64,000 bases of DNA from Opitutaceae bacterium BACL24 MAG-120322-bin51 (GCA_905182435.1 CAJJBN010000019.1:22665-86664), one strand, 5' to 3'; shown: positions 9,918 through 19,369, counted from the stretch's first letter. Program-made: numbers and translations. The notes: a model not told the origin generated them from the letters alone.

Positions 9918-10901
9918 ATGTCTGATTATAAAACCGTCCAGGAGCTCAAGGAGATCGACGTCAACATTGCCGCGCTCTTCCGTAGCATTCTGATTCTCCG
10001 CCGTAAGACGACCAAGACCGCCAAGAACGGCAACCCCTTCCTCAGTGTTGAGCTGGGCGATGGCAGTGGTAGTTTCAATGCCAACTGCTTTGGCGATTCC
10101 GATGTATTCAAAGCACTCGATCCGGTCGCGGAAGGCTCAATCGTCCGCCTCGCTGGTAAGACTGAATATTATATGGAGCGCTTCTCGCCCAAACTACAAG
10201 CAGCCGAAGTCATCGAGGCCGAAGAGGCCGAAGCCGAGGGCATGATGGCGAACTTAGTGGAAACGCCGCCAGAATCCGAAGAGGAACTGTGGGCGCACAT
10301 TTTAGAGGGTGTTGAAGCGATCGAACACGCTAAACTCAAAGAAACCGTGCAACGCGTGTTGGATGACATGGGCGAACGCTTCCGTAAATGCCCCGCCGCC
10401 GTCAGCATGCACCATGCGTATTTTAACGGCCTACTGGAGCACACCACCCACATGCTGCGCGCCTGCCGCGCACTACTGCCGCTCTACCCTGAAGTCGACG
10501 CCGACCTCGCAATTGCTGGAATCATCCTGCACGACATGGGCAAACTTGAAGAATACGAAGGTGAGTTTGCTGCCAAAGTGAGCCGTATCGGTATTTTACA
10601 AGGTCACGTTGTAATCGGGTTCCGGATCGCCCGCAAAGCGGCCATTCAGTCCAAGCTCAACGCTGACCTCACCGAGCGCCTCGAACACATCATTCTCAGC
10701 CATCAGGGGGAGAAAGAATGGGGTGCTGCAGCGATGGCTGCGACACCAGAAGCAGTCTTCGTCTCAATGATCGATAATCTCGACGCCAAGATGGGCATGG
10801 TGCAACGCGTGCTGCGTAATACACCAAAAGGTGAAGCCTTCTCCGACCGACTGATGGGCCTACAAACCCGCGTATTGGTAACGCCACCAGATAAGAGCTA
10901 G
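9918..10901 (+). CDS. YhaM-like 3'-5' exoribonuclease (OB fold plus HD domain)
   Basis: A 327-residue protein with an N-terminal OB-fold (about 1-90, ILILRRKTTKTAKNGNPFLS) and a C-terminal HD phosphohydrolase domain (H of HHAYFNGLLEHT, HD of ILHDMGKL, H of ILSHQG and D of MIDNLDAKM). This is the domain order of Bacillus YhaM/CbfA-type 3'-5' exoribonucleases acting on short RNA or DNA ends. I start at the ATG at 9918; the GTG at 9900 would add six residues. The upstream region is very A/T-rich and probably contains the promoter. Confidence 0.85.
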   Translation: MSDYKTVQELKEIDVNIAALFRSILILRRKTTKTAKNGNPFLSVELGDGSGSFNANCFGDSDVFKALDPVAEGSIVRLAGKTEYYMERFSPKLQAAEVIEAEEAEAEGMMANLVETPPESEEELWAHILEGVEAIEHAKLKETVQRVLDDMGERFRKCPAAVSMHHAYFNGLLEHTTHMLRACRALLPLYPEVDADLAIAGIILHDMGKLEEYEGEFAAKVSRIGILQGHVVIGFRIARKAAIQSKLNADLTERLEHIILSHQGEKEWGAAAMAATPEAVFVSMIDNLDAKMGMVQRVLRNTPKGEAFSDRLMGLQTRVLVTPPDKS

Positions 10902-10921
10902 TGCCGTTAAAGACTGGTGGT

Positions 10922-10998
10922 GTAGAACGCGGTTCTTTGCGAAGCAAAGGCCGTGTTGATTCTCACGCCAATTCAAACGCGCCCTCTGCGAGAGGCAC
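10922..10998. repeat. GTAG-headed inverted repeat pair
   Basis: Starts with GTAGAACGCGG, contains a TTTGCGAAGCAAA hairpin, and ends with the reverse complement of a second GTAG-headed hairpin (GTAGGACGTGCCTCT with AGAGGGCGCG). It lies between the 3' ends of two convergent genes, typical of REP-like elements. Confidence 0.6.
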
Positions 10999-11028
10999 GT
11001 CCTACAACACTAGGCAGCTGCCAACCGA

Positions 11029-11841
11029 CTAGCGCTGGCAGCTCGGGCAGTAAAAACTATTTCGCTGCCCAATTGTTACAGAGCGGATTAGCGTGCCACA
11101 GGTCTGGCAAGGCTCACCCACCTTGCCATAGACCTTCAGCTGCATCTTGAAATAGCCAGGCTTGCCATCGGCACCAAGGAAATCACGTAGCGTCGTACCG
11201 CCCTGCTCGATCGCGTGAGCCAACACAGTTTTGATGTGGCCACCCAACGCCAAATAGCGCGCACGACTGACTTTACCGGCAGCTCGGCGCGGATCAATGC
11301 CCGCCATGAACAGCGCTTCGTTGGCGTAAATATTACCCACACCGACCACCACGGCATTGGTCATAATGAAATTCTTCACCGCCACTGTGCGCCCACGCGA
11401 CCGCTTAAACAAGCGCTCACCATCAAACGCATCCGACAATGGCTCAGGGCCCATCCCTTGTAGTAACTTCAGCGGCTCTTCAGCAGCTCCCTGCCAAAGG
11501 CATGCACCGAAACGACGCGGATCATTCAGCCGCAGGCAATACCCACTCTCCAACACGATATCCAAATGATCATGTTTTAAGACGGGTTTATCAACTGGTT
11601 GCACCGTTAGACTCCCTGACATGCCCAAATGCAACACGATCGTGCCGCGCGCCGTATCGAGCAATAGGTACTTCGCCCTACGACGCACTGCGATCACAGG
11701 CTGACCAACGGCAAGCTGAACCGTATCAGGAATCGGCCAGCGTAACTGCGGGTGACGGACGATAATCGAGGAAATTCGGCGGCCCTCGACATGTGGGGCA
11801 ATCCCACGACGCGTGGTCTCAACTTCGGGTAATTCTGGCAT
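11029..11841 (-). CDS. mutM: Formamidopyrimidine-DNA glycosylase (Fpg/MutM)
   Basis: Removes 8-oxoguanine and other oxidised purines in base-excision repair and nicks the abasic site. I start at the second of two adjacent Met codons so that Pro2, the catalytic N-terminal nucleophile, and Glu3 (PELPEVET) are exposed. The C-terminus carries the zinc finger C245, C248, C265, C268. Other landmarks are LHLGMSG, NDPRRFG and [12 protein letters not shown]. Length is 270 residues, as usual. It is convergent with the YhaM-like gene; nothing indicates an operon. Confidence 0.95.
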   Translation of the reverse strand: MPELPEVETTRRGIAPHVEGRRISSIIVRHPQLRWPIPDTVQLAVGQPVIAVRRRAKYLLLDTARGTIVLHLGMSGSLTVQPVDKPVLKHDHLDIVLESGYCLRLNDPRRFGACLWQGAAEEPLKLLQGMGPEPLSDAFDGERLFKRSRGRTVAVKNFIMTNAVVVGVGNIYANEALFMAGIDPRRAAGKVSRARYLALGGHIKTVLAHAIEQGGTTLRDFLGADGKPGYFKMQLKVYGKVGEPCQTCGTLIRSVTIGQRNSFYCPSCQR

Positions 11842-12017
11842 CAATCCAGTCTACGCCTTGAATGCTGATAAAAACAAACTAAGATAGTATATTTGGTCAC
11901 TATCTAATTAAAACGATGACGAAATACGAACGTCGTCCCCGTCACGGTAAAAGAAGGCTTCAATCTCTTCGGCGGCGACTTCTAGGCGCCTGCTTAACCC
12001 AGCCAAGCGCTGCTCAC

Positions 12018-12055
12018 AAAAAAGCCTGACCGCACATTCGCGATCAGGCTTTTTT
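12018..12055 (-). terminator. Terminator between lysS and the mutM upstream region
   Basis: AAAAAAGCCTGA and TCAGGCTTTTTT form a symmetrical A/T-flanked hairpin just downstream of lysS. It can work on both strands. The rest of 11842-12078 shows no gene, although one short frame near 11940-11975 looks like a decayed C-terminus. Confidence 0.8.
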
Positions 12056-12078
12056 ATAAACTGAACTCAGGGTCGAAA

Positions 12079-13569
12079 CTACTCAGCGCTCTTCAGTGGC
12101 TTCAAGCTGGGGAAGAGAATCGTGTCGCGAATACTTTCGGCACCAGTGAGCAAAATGATCAGGCGGTCGATACCGAGGCCCATGCCACCGGCTGGCGGCA
12201 TGCCGTGTTCGAGGGCGTTGAGGAAGTCGGTGTCCATATCCTGCACTTCTTCGCCAACCTGCGCAGCAAACATTTTGCGCTGAATGATCGGGTCATTCTG
12301 CTCGGAGTATGCAGGGGCGATTTCCTGACCGTTGATGCACAGCTCAAACACATCGATCGTGCTATCGTCATCGACAGTGATCTTCGCCAGCGGGCACAGC
12401 TCCTTAGGAATATGCGTCACGAAGGTCGGCTGAATCAAGGTCGGCTCGATCAGTTTCTCGAAGACGTTGTTGGTGATCTCGTAATCTTCGAGCTCACCAT
12501 CGACTTCGATGCTCATGGCGCGCGCTTTTGCGAGCTTCTCGTCGCGGCTATGGCTGAACCACTCGGTATCGCCAGTCGCTTCGATGATCAAATCCTTATA
12601 CTTCGCTTCACGCCATTCACCATCGAGATTGATGATGCTGCCGTCAGGCCGAGCGATTTCAAGCGAACCAATCACAGTCTTGGCGACGTGCTGAATCAAG
12701 CCCTGCGTCAGCTCCATCATACCGCGGAAGTCGGTGTATGCCTGATAGAGCTCCAACATAGTGAACTCCGGATTGTGACGACGCGACAGGCCTTCATTAC
12801 GAAAAACGCGACCGATCTCAAATACCCGATCCTCCCCGGCAACAAGCATACGCTTCAGATAAAGCTCCAGCGCAATTCGCATGTAGAACTGGCAATCCAA
12901 CGCGTTGGAATGGGTGACGAACGGTCGCGCCGCCGCACCGCCAGCGACGCTCTGTAGCATCGGTGTTTCGACTTCGGTAAAGTTGCGGTCCCACAGATAC
13001 TTGCGCATCTCTTGGATGATCTTGGCACGATGGCGGAAGCGTTGGCGCGACTCTTGATTCACAATCAAGTCGAGGTAGCGCTGACGATAGATCTTGTCGT
13101 CATCTGTGAGGCCCGCCCACTTTTCAGGAAGCGGACGTAGTGCCTTAGTCACCAAAGTGTAGCTCGCCGCACGCACGGTGATCTCACCAGTCTTGGTTTT
13201 GAAGAGCTTGCCCGTGACACCGATGATGTCGCCGAGATCGAGCTTCTTAAAGTATGTATTGTATTCGCCTTCGGCTAGCTCGTCGCGAGTGACGTAGCAT
13301 TGGATCGGACCATCGCTATCCTGGATCTTAATGAAGCTCGCCTTGCCCATCACTCGGAAAACGGTGATGCGACCAGCGATAGACACCTCGTCCTGCTCTT
13401 CGTCGGCGGCGTCTTCTTTATAAAGTTTAATAGCCTCACCGGATGTATGCGTCTGCGCGCAATTTGCCTGGAAGGGATTACGCCCTTCCTTGCAAAGATT
13501 CTCGAGCTTTTGGAGGCGGACTGCATAGAGATCATGCGAATTGTCCTGGTTGGCTGTCTTATCGGTCAT
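12079..13569 (-). CDS. lysS: Lysyl-tRNA synthetase (class II)
   Basis: Charges tRNA-Lys. The 496-residue protein has an OB-fold anticodon-binding domain (about 60-170) and a class IIb catalytic domain with motif 2 (FRNEGLSRRHNPEFTMLE) and motif 3 (GGMGLGIDRLIILLTG). I start at MTDKTANQ (13569); the open frame continues to 13665, but the added residues are Cys-rich and unlike the family. Transcribed alone, ending at the hairpin at 12018-12055. Confidence 0.95.
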   Translation of the reverse strand: MTDKTANQDNSHDLYAVRLQKLENLCKEGRNPFQANCAQTHTSGEAIKLYKEDAADEEQDEVSIAGRITVFRVMGKASFIKIQDSDGPIQCYVTRDELAEGEYNTYFKKLDLGDIIGVTGKLFKTKTGEITVRAASYTLVTKALRPLPEKWAGLTDDDKIYRQRYLDLIVNQESRQRFRHRAKIIQEMRKYLWDRNFTEVETPMLQSVAGGAAARPFVTHSNALDCQFYMRIALELYLKRMLVAGEDRVFEIGRVFRNEGLSRRHNPEFTMLELYQAYTDFRGMMELTQGLIQHVAKTVIGSLEIARPDGSIINLDGEWREAKYKDLIIEATGDTEWFSHSRDEKLAKARAMSIEVDGELEDYEITNNVFEKLIEPTLIQPTFVTHIPKELCPLAKITVDDDSTIDVFELCINGQEIAPAYSEQNDPIIQRKMFAAQVGEEVQDMDTDFLNALEHGMPPAGGMGLGIDRLIILLTGAESIRDTILFPSLKPLKSAE

Positions 13570-13673
13570 AACGAAAGCAGGCGAAAATGTGTCAGCACCT
13601 AGAAATGGCAAATGTAAATTACCCTTCCCTCGACAGACGCAGCAACCGACTGAAATACAGACCACCCTTGCAA

Positions 13674-13691
13674 TATGCTCATATGAGCATA
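13674..13691 (+). promoter_or_regulatory. Perfect palindrome upstream of the Xre-RES remnant
   Basis: TATGCTCATATGAGCATA is an 18-bp perfect dyad, 13 bases before the ATG at 13705. Xre-type antitoxins bind palindromes overlapping their own promoter, so this is probably the surviving operator of the broken toxin-antitoxin operon (inference). Confidence 0.6.
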
Positions 13692-13704
13692 ATAATAAGC
13701 TCTA

Positions 13705-14054
13705 ATGACACTAAAGAAAGATGCCGATAAAGTGGCAGAACCAACTGCTGTGTATGCCGCCGCAAGTAGTCATGCCGGCGAGACGGTCGAACGCATCCGC
13801 GCAGGCCTACCGATGGTAGAGTTTATTGAGCTCCAAGAATTGCTTGGCCTCGGTGCCGAAGAACTGGCGCCACGCAGCATGCGGGCGACGCATGGTTGAC
13901 CGAAGCCCGCTCACCCGCGCTGCAAGTGACTAGCTCGATCATCACTGAAGAGCCGAATTATGTGCTCAATCCAAAACATCCGCAGTTCGATCGTATCAAA
14001 ATCGGCACCTCTAAGCCCTTTGCCTTCGATCCACGGCTAATTGGTAAAAAGTAG
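13705..14054 (+). pseudogene. Remnant of an Xre/MbcA-like antitoxin and RES-domain toxin operon
   Basis: The first part (13705 to about 13880) encodes the N-terminus of an Xre/DUF2384-type antitoxin (SHAGETVERIRAGLPMVEFIELQELLGL). From about 13887, in another frame, the sequence encodes the last 55 residues of a RES-domain toxin (WLTEARSPALQV, then ITEEPNYVLNPKHPQF and GTSKPFAFDPRL) up to a TAG at 14052-14054. RES toxins degrade NAD+. The C-terminal half of the antitoxin and most of the toxin, including its Arg and Glu active-site residues, are missing, so one internal deletion has fused the two genes. The final TAG is part of the GTAG head of the repeat that follows. Confidence 0.75.
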
Positions 14055-14348
14055 TATCCTCCGTGGCGTGCGAGTTTACTAGCGCCCGCAGTGCCCCTGA
14101 GCCGAGCTTGATACTAGCCCGCGCAAGCACGGACGCCAGCAAGGGGAAAAAGTAGGACCCTCCGTGGCGTGCGAGTTGACTCGCGCCTGCAGTGCCCCTG
14201 AGCCGAGCTTGATACTTGCCCGCGCAAGCACGGACGCCACCAAGGGACAAAAGAAGCATCCTCCGTGGCGTGCGAGTTGACTCGCGCCTGCAGTGCCCCT
14301 GAGCCGGGCTTGATACTAGCCCGCGCAAGCACGGACACCAGCAAGGGA
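14051..14348. repeat. Three tandem copies of a 101-bp GTAG-headed repeat
   Basis: The motif CCTCCGTGGCGTGCGAG recurs at 14058, 14159 and 14260 (period 101). Each unit contains a hairpin, GGCG-x-GCGAGT with ACTCGC-x-CC, then GAGCCGAGCTTGATACT and CGCGCAAGCACGGAC. The first two units start with GTAG; in the third it has drifted to GAAG. No coding function was seen; open frames on the minus strand only follow the repeat. Confidence 0.85.
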
Positions 14349-14411
14349 CATTTTTCAGACATCCAGTTTTTCCGCTTTCAGTCTTTCAGCATTTGATCAC
14401 CATTCCTCTAA

Positions 14412-14906
14412 ATGACTTGGATCGAATACACCGCACTCAGCCTCACCAGTCTGATATTCCTAATCGGGCTGGCGACCTCGCTCTTGCCAGTGGTGCCCGG
14501 TAGCCTAATTGTTTGGTCAGGTATCATTATACACAAACTTTGGATGGGCGATGCCTCGGTGGCTTGGAAAATAGTCATCACTACCGGCATCATTACTCTG
14601 ATCGGACAACTCGCCGACTTCGTGCTGGGTGTCTGGGGCGCACGCAAATTCGGTGCGTCATGGAAAGGTGCGGTCGGCGCACTGCTCGGCGCTTTTGTCG
14701 GCTTGTTTCTACCCCCACCGCTGTTTTGGCTAATTGTTGGCCCCGTCATCGGTGCGATCATTGGTGAGTTACTCGCCGGGCGCAGCTTCAAGGCAGGCAG
14801 CAAGGCAGGCTTCGGCACGGTGATCGGCGGCATCGTCGCCTTCGCCTTGAAATTTGGCCTCAGCGTCTGCGTGGTTGCCATCTTCTTTCTAGCGCTTGCG
14901 CTCTAG
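14412..14906 (+). CDS. DUF456 family membrane protein
   Basis: A 164-residue polytopic membrane protein of the DUF456 family, with about four or five helices. The N-terminal helix pair with LLPVVPGSLIVW and the Gly-rich core (ARKFGASWKGAVGALLGAF, VGPVIGAIIGELLAG) are typical; the repeated small residues suggest tight glycine-zipper helix packing. Function in the family is unknown. It stands alone, convergent with the P-type ATPase gene, with a hairpin pair between them. Confidence 0.85.
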   Translation: MTWIEYTALSLTSLIFLIGLATSLLPVVPGSLIVWSGIIIHKLWMGDASVAWKIVITTGIITLIGQLADFVLGVWGARKFGASWKGAVGALLGAFVGLFLPPPLFWLIVGPVIGAIIGELLAGRSFKAGSKAGFGTVIGGIVAFALKFGLSVCVVAIFFLALAL

Positions 14907-14951
14907 GGTCCTTCCACTCAACACGAAAAACCGGAATGTAGGCTGATCAAT

Positions 14952-15030
14952 GCAGGGCAACGCTCCGTCGTTGCGACAGATCCGACTACAATTGCAGACA
15001 TGCTGTGGAAATGACGGAGCATTTCCCTGC
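14952..15030. repeat. Inverted pair of GCAG/GGAG-class hairpins
   Basis: Left arm: GCAG, GGCAACG, loop CTCCGT, CGTTGCG. Right arm, on the other strand: GCAG, GGAAATG, loop CTCCGT, CATTTCC. The two arms use different stem sequences but the same loop. Confidence 0.85.
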
Positions 15031-15045
15031 AAAACATACAAACGC

Positions 15046-17289
15046 TCACGAGCCGTCCCAAGCCTTGGCGAATAACAAGCGCAGGCTGTTTAGACACACC
15101 ACGACAGTGCTGCCCTCGTGTGCAAAAACGCCAACACTCAACGGGATCCAACCAAAAATTGCGGCTGCCACCATCAGCACCACTGTACCCAGCGCAATTG
15201 CTAGATTCTGCCGTATGATCGATCGCGCACGATGACTCAAATCAGTCGCAGCAAGATAATTCTCAATGCGATCTTTCATCAGCACCACCTCACTCTGCTC
15301 TAAGGCAGCATCACTGCCGCGCGCGCCCATGGCAACCGAGACATAGGCAGCCGCCAAGCTAGGCGCATCATTCACACCATCACCCACCATTGCTACTTTG
15401 TATCCGCTCTTCGAATACTCAAGAATTGCAGCGACCTTACCATCTGGCGTCAGTCCAGAGCGGACTTCCTCAATCCCAATCGCCCGACCAACCGATTCCG
15501 CGGCGCCGCGGCGGTCGCCAGTCAGCATCACTGTGCGCACTCCCATCGCCTTTAGTTTTTCTAAAATAGGCTGCGACTCCGTGCGGATCTGATCTTTCAA
15601 TAAAATACGGGCAATCAAATCGTCCTTTAAAATCCAGTTCTCTGAGAATTCCGGCGCAGGCTCCGGCACATCTTTAATCCATTCCGCCAACGGTCCATCT
15701 TCTAGCAGTTCTCGGCGACCCAGTACACACAGAGTCTGGCCCTGCCGCCCCTGCACGCCCTTGCCGCTCATCGCCTGAAAATCATCGATCACACGCGGAT
15801 CCAATCCCTGCGCTTTCGCATATTTCTTAATCGCTCGTCCAATCGGATGTGACCCATGTGCCTCTAAAGAATAAGCGAGCTCTGCTGCTTCCCGCTCACG
15901 CCCTGGTGGGAAACTTTCCACCGAATCAACCTCCATTTCTCCAGTGGTCAGCGTGCCAGTCTTATCCAGCGCCACCAAATCCACCTCTGCCATTTTTTCG
16001 ATCGCCGCGCCGCCACGAAACAAAATACCATGCCGCGCGCCCCATGCAATCGCCGCCAAAATCGCCGACGGAATCGACAGCACCAACGCACAAGGACTCG
16101 CCACCACCAACAAAGTCATTGCCCGATAAAATGCCGAGAAACCAGCCTCGGTGTTTGAAAATGGCGCAATGCCAAAGCCGAGCCACCAGACAAAAAACAT
16201 CACCGTCGTCAGCCCCAGAATACCGACGGTATAACGCGTGCCAAATTTGTCGGTAAATCGCTGACTCGGCGCCTTCAAATGCTGCGCCTCACGAATCAAA
16301 CGAATCACTTTCTGCAGCGCACTTTCACCAACTGGACGCAAGACCCGCGCATCGACCGCGCCCCAGAGGTTGATCGTGCCACTATAGACGGAGTCACCGA
16401 TAAATTTCGGCACCGGGTTTGCCTCGCCCGTCAAATTCGACTCATCCGCCGCGCTCTTACCCTTGATCACCTCTGCATCGACAGCGAATTGCGCGCCAGG
16501 CTTGACCACCAAGACATCCCCCACATTCACCGCAGACACCGGTACTTCCCGTTCACCACCCGAAGCATCACGAAGCGTGGCCGACTTCGGTGCCGCATCA
16601 AACAGGCTATTGATTTCACGGCGTGTCCGATAGAGCGCAAAATGCTCCAACGCCCCAGAGAACGAAAACAGGAACAACAGCAGCGCGCCTTCAGCCCAAG
16701 CGCCGATCAACGCAGCACCGACCGCCACGGCCAACATTAGAAAGTGAATATCCAGCTCACCTTTCGGCAGACCCTCTTTGGCGTCTTCGAAGGCATCCCA
16801 GCCGCCCGCAATCATCGCGCCGATATAAAAAATTACTGGTAGCCACGCCGGGGCAGCCTCCACAGTCGAAACCATAAAACCAGAAATCCCAAGCACCGCG
16901 CAACCACCAGCCAACAGCCCAAGCACCCGCCATTCCTCGCCCGTCTCTGCTTGGTCTTCAATTGCATCTGGCCAGTTTAACTCACGCCAATGCCACAGCG
17001 TCGGCGCGGTCAAACAAGTCGGCTTTTGCAAACGAATGCCACCGCTCTGTTCGGTTTCAATCGATACGCCCACCGCCGCAGATGCCTGTGAATTTGACTC
17101 AATCAAGCGAATCGTCTCAGCGAGACTCGCCTGCAATGCCTCCAGATCCACTGGCCCCAGCGTCGCGATCTCGACCTTTCGATGCTCTGAATCCACTCGA
17201 AGTGCTTCCACCGAAGTGTTCGCTTGTAAAAAGCGAGCAAGACCCGCCGCCCAATCCTCTGCATTTATACGCTCTATTTCTGAAGCCAT
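15046..17289 (-). CDS. P1B-4 type heavy-metal-transporting P-type ATPase
   Basis: A 747-residue inner-membrane pump that exports a transition metal using ATP. The phosphorylation site is DKTGT (442-446), the actuator loop is TGE (287-289), and the nucleotide-domain HP dipeptide is at 480-481. The transmembrane metal site is SPC (398-400) instead of CPC, and the last helix has HEGST (724-728); this pair defines the P1B-4 group, associated with Co2+ and, in some members, Zn2+, Cd2+ or Fe2+. The N-terminus (about 20-60) looks like a ferredoxin-fold HMA domain without its CxxC. A perfect palindrome lies four bases before the ATG. It points the same way as the metal-uptake operon but is separated from it by a 0.9-kb repeat array. 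Confidence 0.92.
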   Translation of the reverse strand: MASEIERINAEDWAAGLARFLQANTSVEALRVDSEHRKVEIATLGPVDLEALQASLAETIRLIESNSQASAAVGVSIETEQSGGIRLQKPTCLTAPTLWHWRELNWPDAIEDQAETGEEWRVLGLLAGGCAVLGISGFMVSTVEAAPAWLPVIFYIGAMIAGGWDAFEDAKEGLPKGELDIHFLMLAVAVGAALIGAWAEGALLLFLFSFSGALEHFALYRTRREINSLFDAAPKSATLRDASGGEREVPVSAVNVGDVLVVKPGAQFAVDAEVIKGKSAADESNLTGEANPVPKFIGDSVYSGTINLWGAVDARVLRPVGESALQKVIRLIREAQHLKAPSQRFTDKFGTRYTVGILGLTTVMFFVWWLGFGIAPFSNTEAGFSAFYRAMTLLVVASPCALVLSIPSAILAAIAWGARHGILFRGGAAIEKMAEVDLVALDKTGTLTTGEMEVDSVESFPPGREREAAELAYSLEAHGSHPIGRAIKKYAKAQGLDPRVIDDFQAMSGKGVQGRQGQTLCVLGRRELLEDGPLAEWIKDVPEPAPEFSENWILKDDLIARILLKDQIRTESQPILEKLKAMGVRTVMLTGDRRGAAESVGRAIGIEEVRSGLTPDGKVAAILEYSKSGYKVAMVGDGVNDAPSLAAAYVSVAMGARGSDAALEQSEVVLMKDRIENYLAATDLSHRARSIIRQNLAIALGTVVLMVAAAIFGWIPLSVGVFAHEGSTVVVCLNSLRLLFAKAWDGS

Positions 17290-17293
17290 ACTC

Positions 17294-17314
17294 TATTTAG
17301 AATTATTCTAAATA
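17294..17314 (-). promoter_or_regulatory. Fur-family-like operator before the P-type ATPase
   Basis: A perfect 21-bp dyad (10-1-10) whose core TTAGAATTATTCTAA has the 7-1-7 symmetry of Fur, Zur and PerR boxes and is close to the PerR-type consensus. It lies four bases upstream of the start codon, so a bound repressor would cover the start of the transcript or of translation. The identity of the regulator is inferred; no Fur-family gene is in the window. Confidence 0.6.
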
Positions 17315-17395
17315 AGTAACTCTGCAAGCGAGAATTCGCGATTATTCATTGCCTTGCCGCGAACTCGGGAACAATGCACTTTTAGGGTGTTTAAA

Positions 17396-18339
17396 CATGA
17401 TTCTTGGTGGGAAACGCTCCGTCGTTTCCAACTAGATTCCAGACCAAACCTGATGACTACGCGTGGAAATGACGGAGCATTTCCCTCCAGCATTCAGCGG
17501 CGCAATAGATGTCAGAATAGTCGAATCAAACATGATCCTTGCAGGGAAACGCTCCGTCGTTTCCAACTAGATTCCAGGCCAAACCTAATGACTACGCGTG
17601 GAAATGACGGAGCATTTCCCTCCAGCATTCCGCGGCGCAATAGATGTCAGAATAGTCGAATTAAACTTGATCCTTGCAGGGAAACGCTCCGTCGTTTCCA
17701 GCTAGATTCCAGGCCAAACCTAATGACTACGCGTGGAAATGACGGAGCATTTCCCTCCAGCATTCAGCGGCGCAATATATGTCAGAATAGTCGAATCAAA
17801 CATGATTCTTGGAGGGAAACGCTCCGTCGTTTCCAACTAGATTCCAGGCCAAACCTAATGACTACGCGTGGAAATGACGGAGCATTTCCCTCCAGCATAC
17901 AGCGGCGCAATAGATGTCAGAATAGTCGAATTAAACATGATCCTTGCAGGGAAACGCTCCGTCGTTTCCAGCTAGATTCCATACCAAACCTAATGACTAC
18001 GCATGGAAATGACAGAGCATTTCCCTCCAGCATTCAGCGGCGCAATATATGTCAGAATAGTCGAATCAAACATGATCCTTGGAGGGAAACGCTCCGTCGT
18101 TTCCAGCTAGATTCCATACCAAACCTAATGACTACGCATGGAAATGACAGAGCATTTCCCTCCAGCATTCAGCGGCGCAATATATGTCAGAATAGTCGAA
18201 TTAAACTTGATTCTTGGAGGGAAACGCTCCGTCGTTTCCAACTAGATTCCAGGCCAAACCTAATGACTACGCATGGAAATGACGGAGCATTTCCCTCCAG
18301 CATTCAGCTGCACAGTATATGTCAGAATAGTGGATCAAA
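17396..18339. repeat. Seven tandem 135-bp units, each with two inverted GGAG-class hairpins
   Basis: Unit boundaries fall at 17396, 17531, 17666, 17801, 17936, 18071 and 18206, ending at 18339, with a truncated eighth after that. Each unit has a left hairpin (GGAAACG, CTCCGT, CGTTTCC) and, about 45 bases on, the inverted form (GGAAATG, ACGGAG, CATTTCC), which can also pair with the left arm over about 25 bp. Units differ at scattered positions, some shared between alternate units. Because 135 is a multiple of three, an open frame (17354-18367) passes through with a 45-residue repeat; I regard it as non-coding. 18340-18412 holds nothing more. Confidence 0.92.
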
Positions 18340-18412
18340 CTTGATTCGTGTTCGGCAAATTCCATGATGCCAAGTTACAGAGAAAGCAGGTCAAGACGAC
18401 GCAGAAAAGCAG

Positions 18413-19369
18413 TTAAGCAATCGTATTTTCAGAATCCGCAACCACATCCAACTGACCAAACTTCTTCACTAAAATTCCGTGCCGTGGCGCACAAAACAGG
18501 ACGACTGCAAAGATCACGCCCGCCATCACTGCCATCATTCCTGAGGTCGAAGTCGCATCGACCAGCGCAGGATCGAAGCCCATCCAGCCCGGTAGCAGAA
18601 TCGCCGACACATGCCCAAGCACAGCCGCGATGGCTGCTAATACCACACTAATAATCACCATCAGATCTAGTCGATCTGTTAATAGATGCGCAGCAGCAGC
18701 GGGCACGATCAACATCGCGATGACGATGATACTACCGACTGCTTCAAATGCCGCCACCGTCGTGATCGCGACCAAAGTCATCAGCATATAATGGATTAAA
18801 TTGGCATTGATCCCCATCGTTGTGGCGAGTTCCGAATCAAAGGATGAGATGCGCAGTTCTTTAAAAAACAACACCACAAACAACAAGTTGACCACACACA
18901 CTGGCGCCAACACGATCACCGCACGCGGCACTTCCCAGACGGAGCCAAACACTTGCGGGCGCCAGACGACATCGAGCGGCGTCAACTCAATCGCACCATA
19001 CAGCACACAGCTCGCATCGAGATCGACATGATCCGCGGCTTGCACGATCAGCAACAACCCCAGCGCAAACAAAGTGGTAAAGACGATCCCCATCGATGCA
19101 CCTTCGTCGACCTTGCCGAAACGACTCACCCACTGCGTGAAAATCGCGGTCAAGACACCCACAACGGCCGCACCGATAAACATCGTCAAACTCGCACGCG
19201 CCCCCGTGATTAAAAATGCAATCGCCAAGCCCGGCAGCACCGCATGGCTAATTGCATCGCCCATCATGCTCATTTTACGCAGCACCAAGAAGTTGCCTAA
19301 AAGCGCGCACGACACCGCCGCCAAAATGCCGACCACCACGATCCATGTATCAATTGAATACCAAGTCAT
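18413..19369 (-). CDS. Metal ABC transporter permease (ZnuB/MntB/TroD type)
   Basis: A 318-residue polytopic membrane protein of the ABC-3 family that forms the channel of Mn/Zn/Fe importers. It shows the family core: LVLRKMSMMGDAISHAVLPG near residue 30, and the C-terminal GSIIVIAMLIVPAAAAHLLTDRL segment. I start at MTWYSIDTW; the frame extends 18 residues upstream without family similarity. It is the last gene of the uptake operon (binding protein, ATPase, permease 1, permease 2), as in tro/yfe/mnt systems with two permeases. The 213-bp gap to permease 1 contains A/T-poor direct repeats such as a triple CTAATTC run and no gene. Confidence 0.9.
   Translation of the reverse strand: MTWYSIDTWIVVVGILAAVSCALLGNFLVLRKMSMMGDAISHAVLPGLAIAFLITGARASLTMFIGAAVVGVLTAIFTQWVSRFGKVDEGASMGIVFTTLFALGLLLIVQAADHVDLDASCVLYGAIELTPLDVVWRPQVFGSVWEVPRAVIVLAPVCVVNLLFVVLFFKELRISSFDSELATTMGINANLIHYMLMTLVAITTVAAFEAVGSIIVIAMLIVPAAAAHLLTDRLDLMVIISVVLAAIAAVLGHVSAILLPGWMGFDPALVDATSTSGMMAVMAGVIFAVVLFCAPRHGILVKKFGQLDVVADSENTIA

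Noticed and set aside
11925..11980. Short frame ending NVVPVTVKEGFNLFGGDF before a TAG
   Set aside because: It looks like a protein C-terminus but has no start, no upstream homology and is too short to support.
14011..14362. Two overlapping minus-strand frames of 82-105 residues
   Set aside because: They are translations of the 101-bp tandem repeat in different frames.
17354..18367. 337-residue open frame with a 45-residue repeat
   Set aside because: It only follows the 135-bp tandem array, whose hairpin arms recur in other intergenic places in both orientations and other frames; composition is unlike a real protein.
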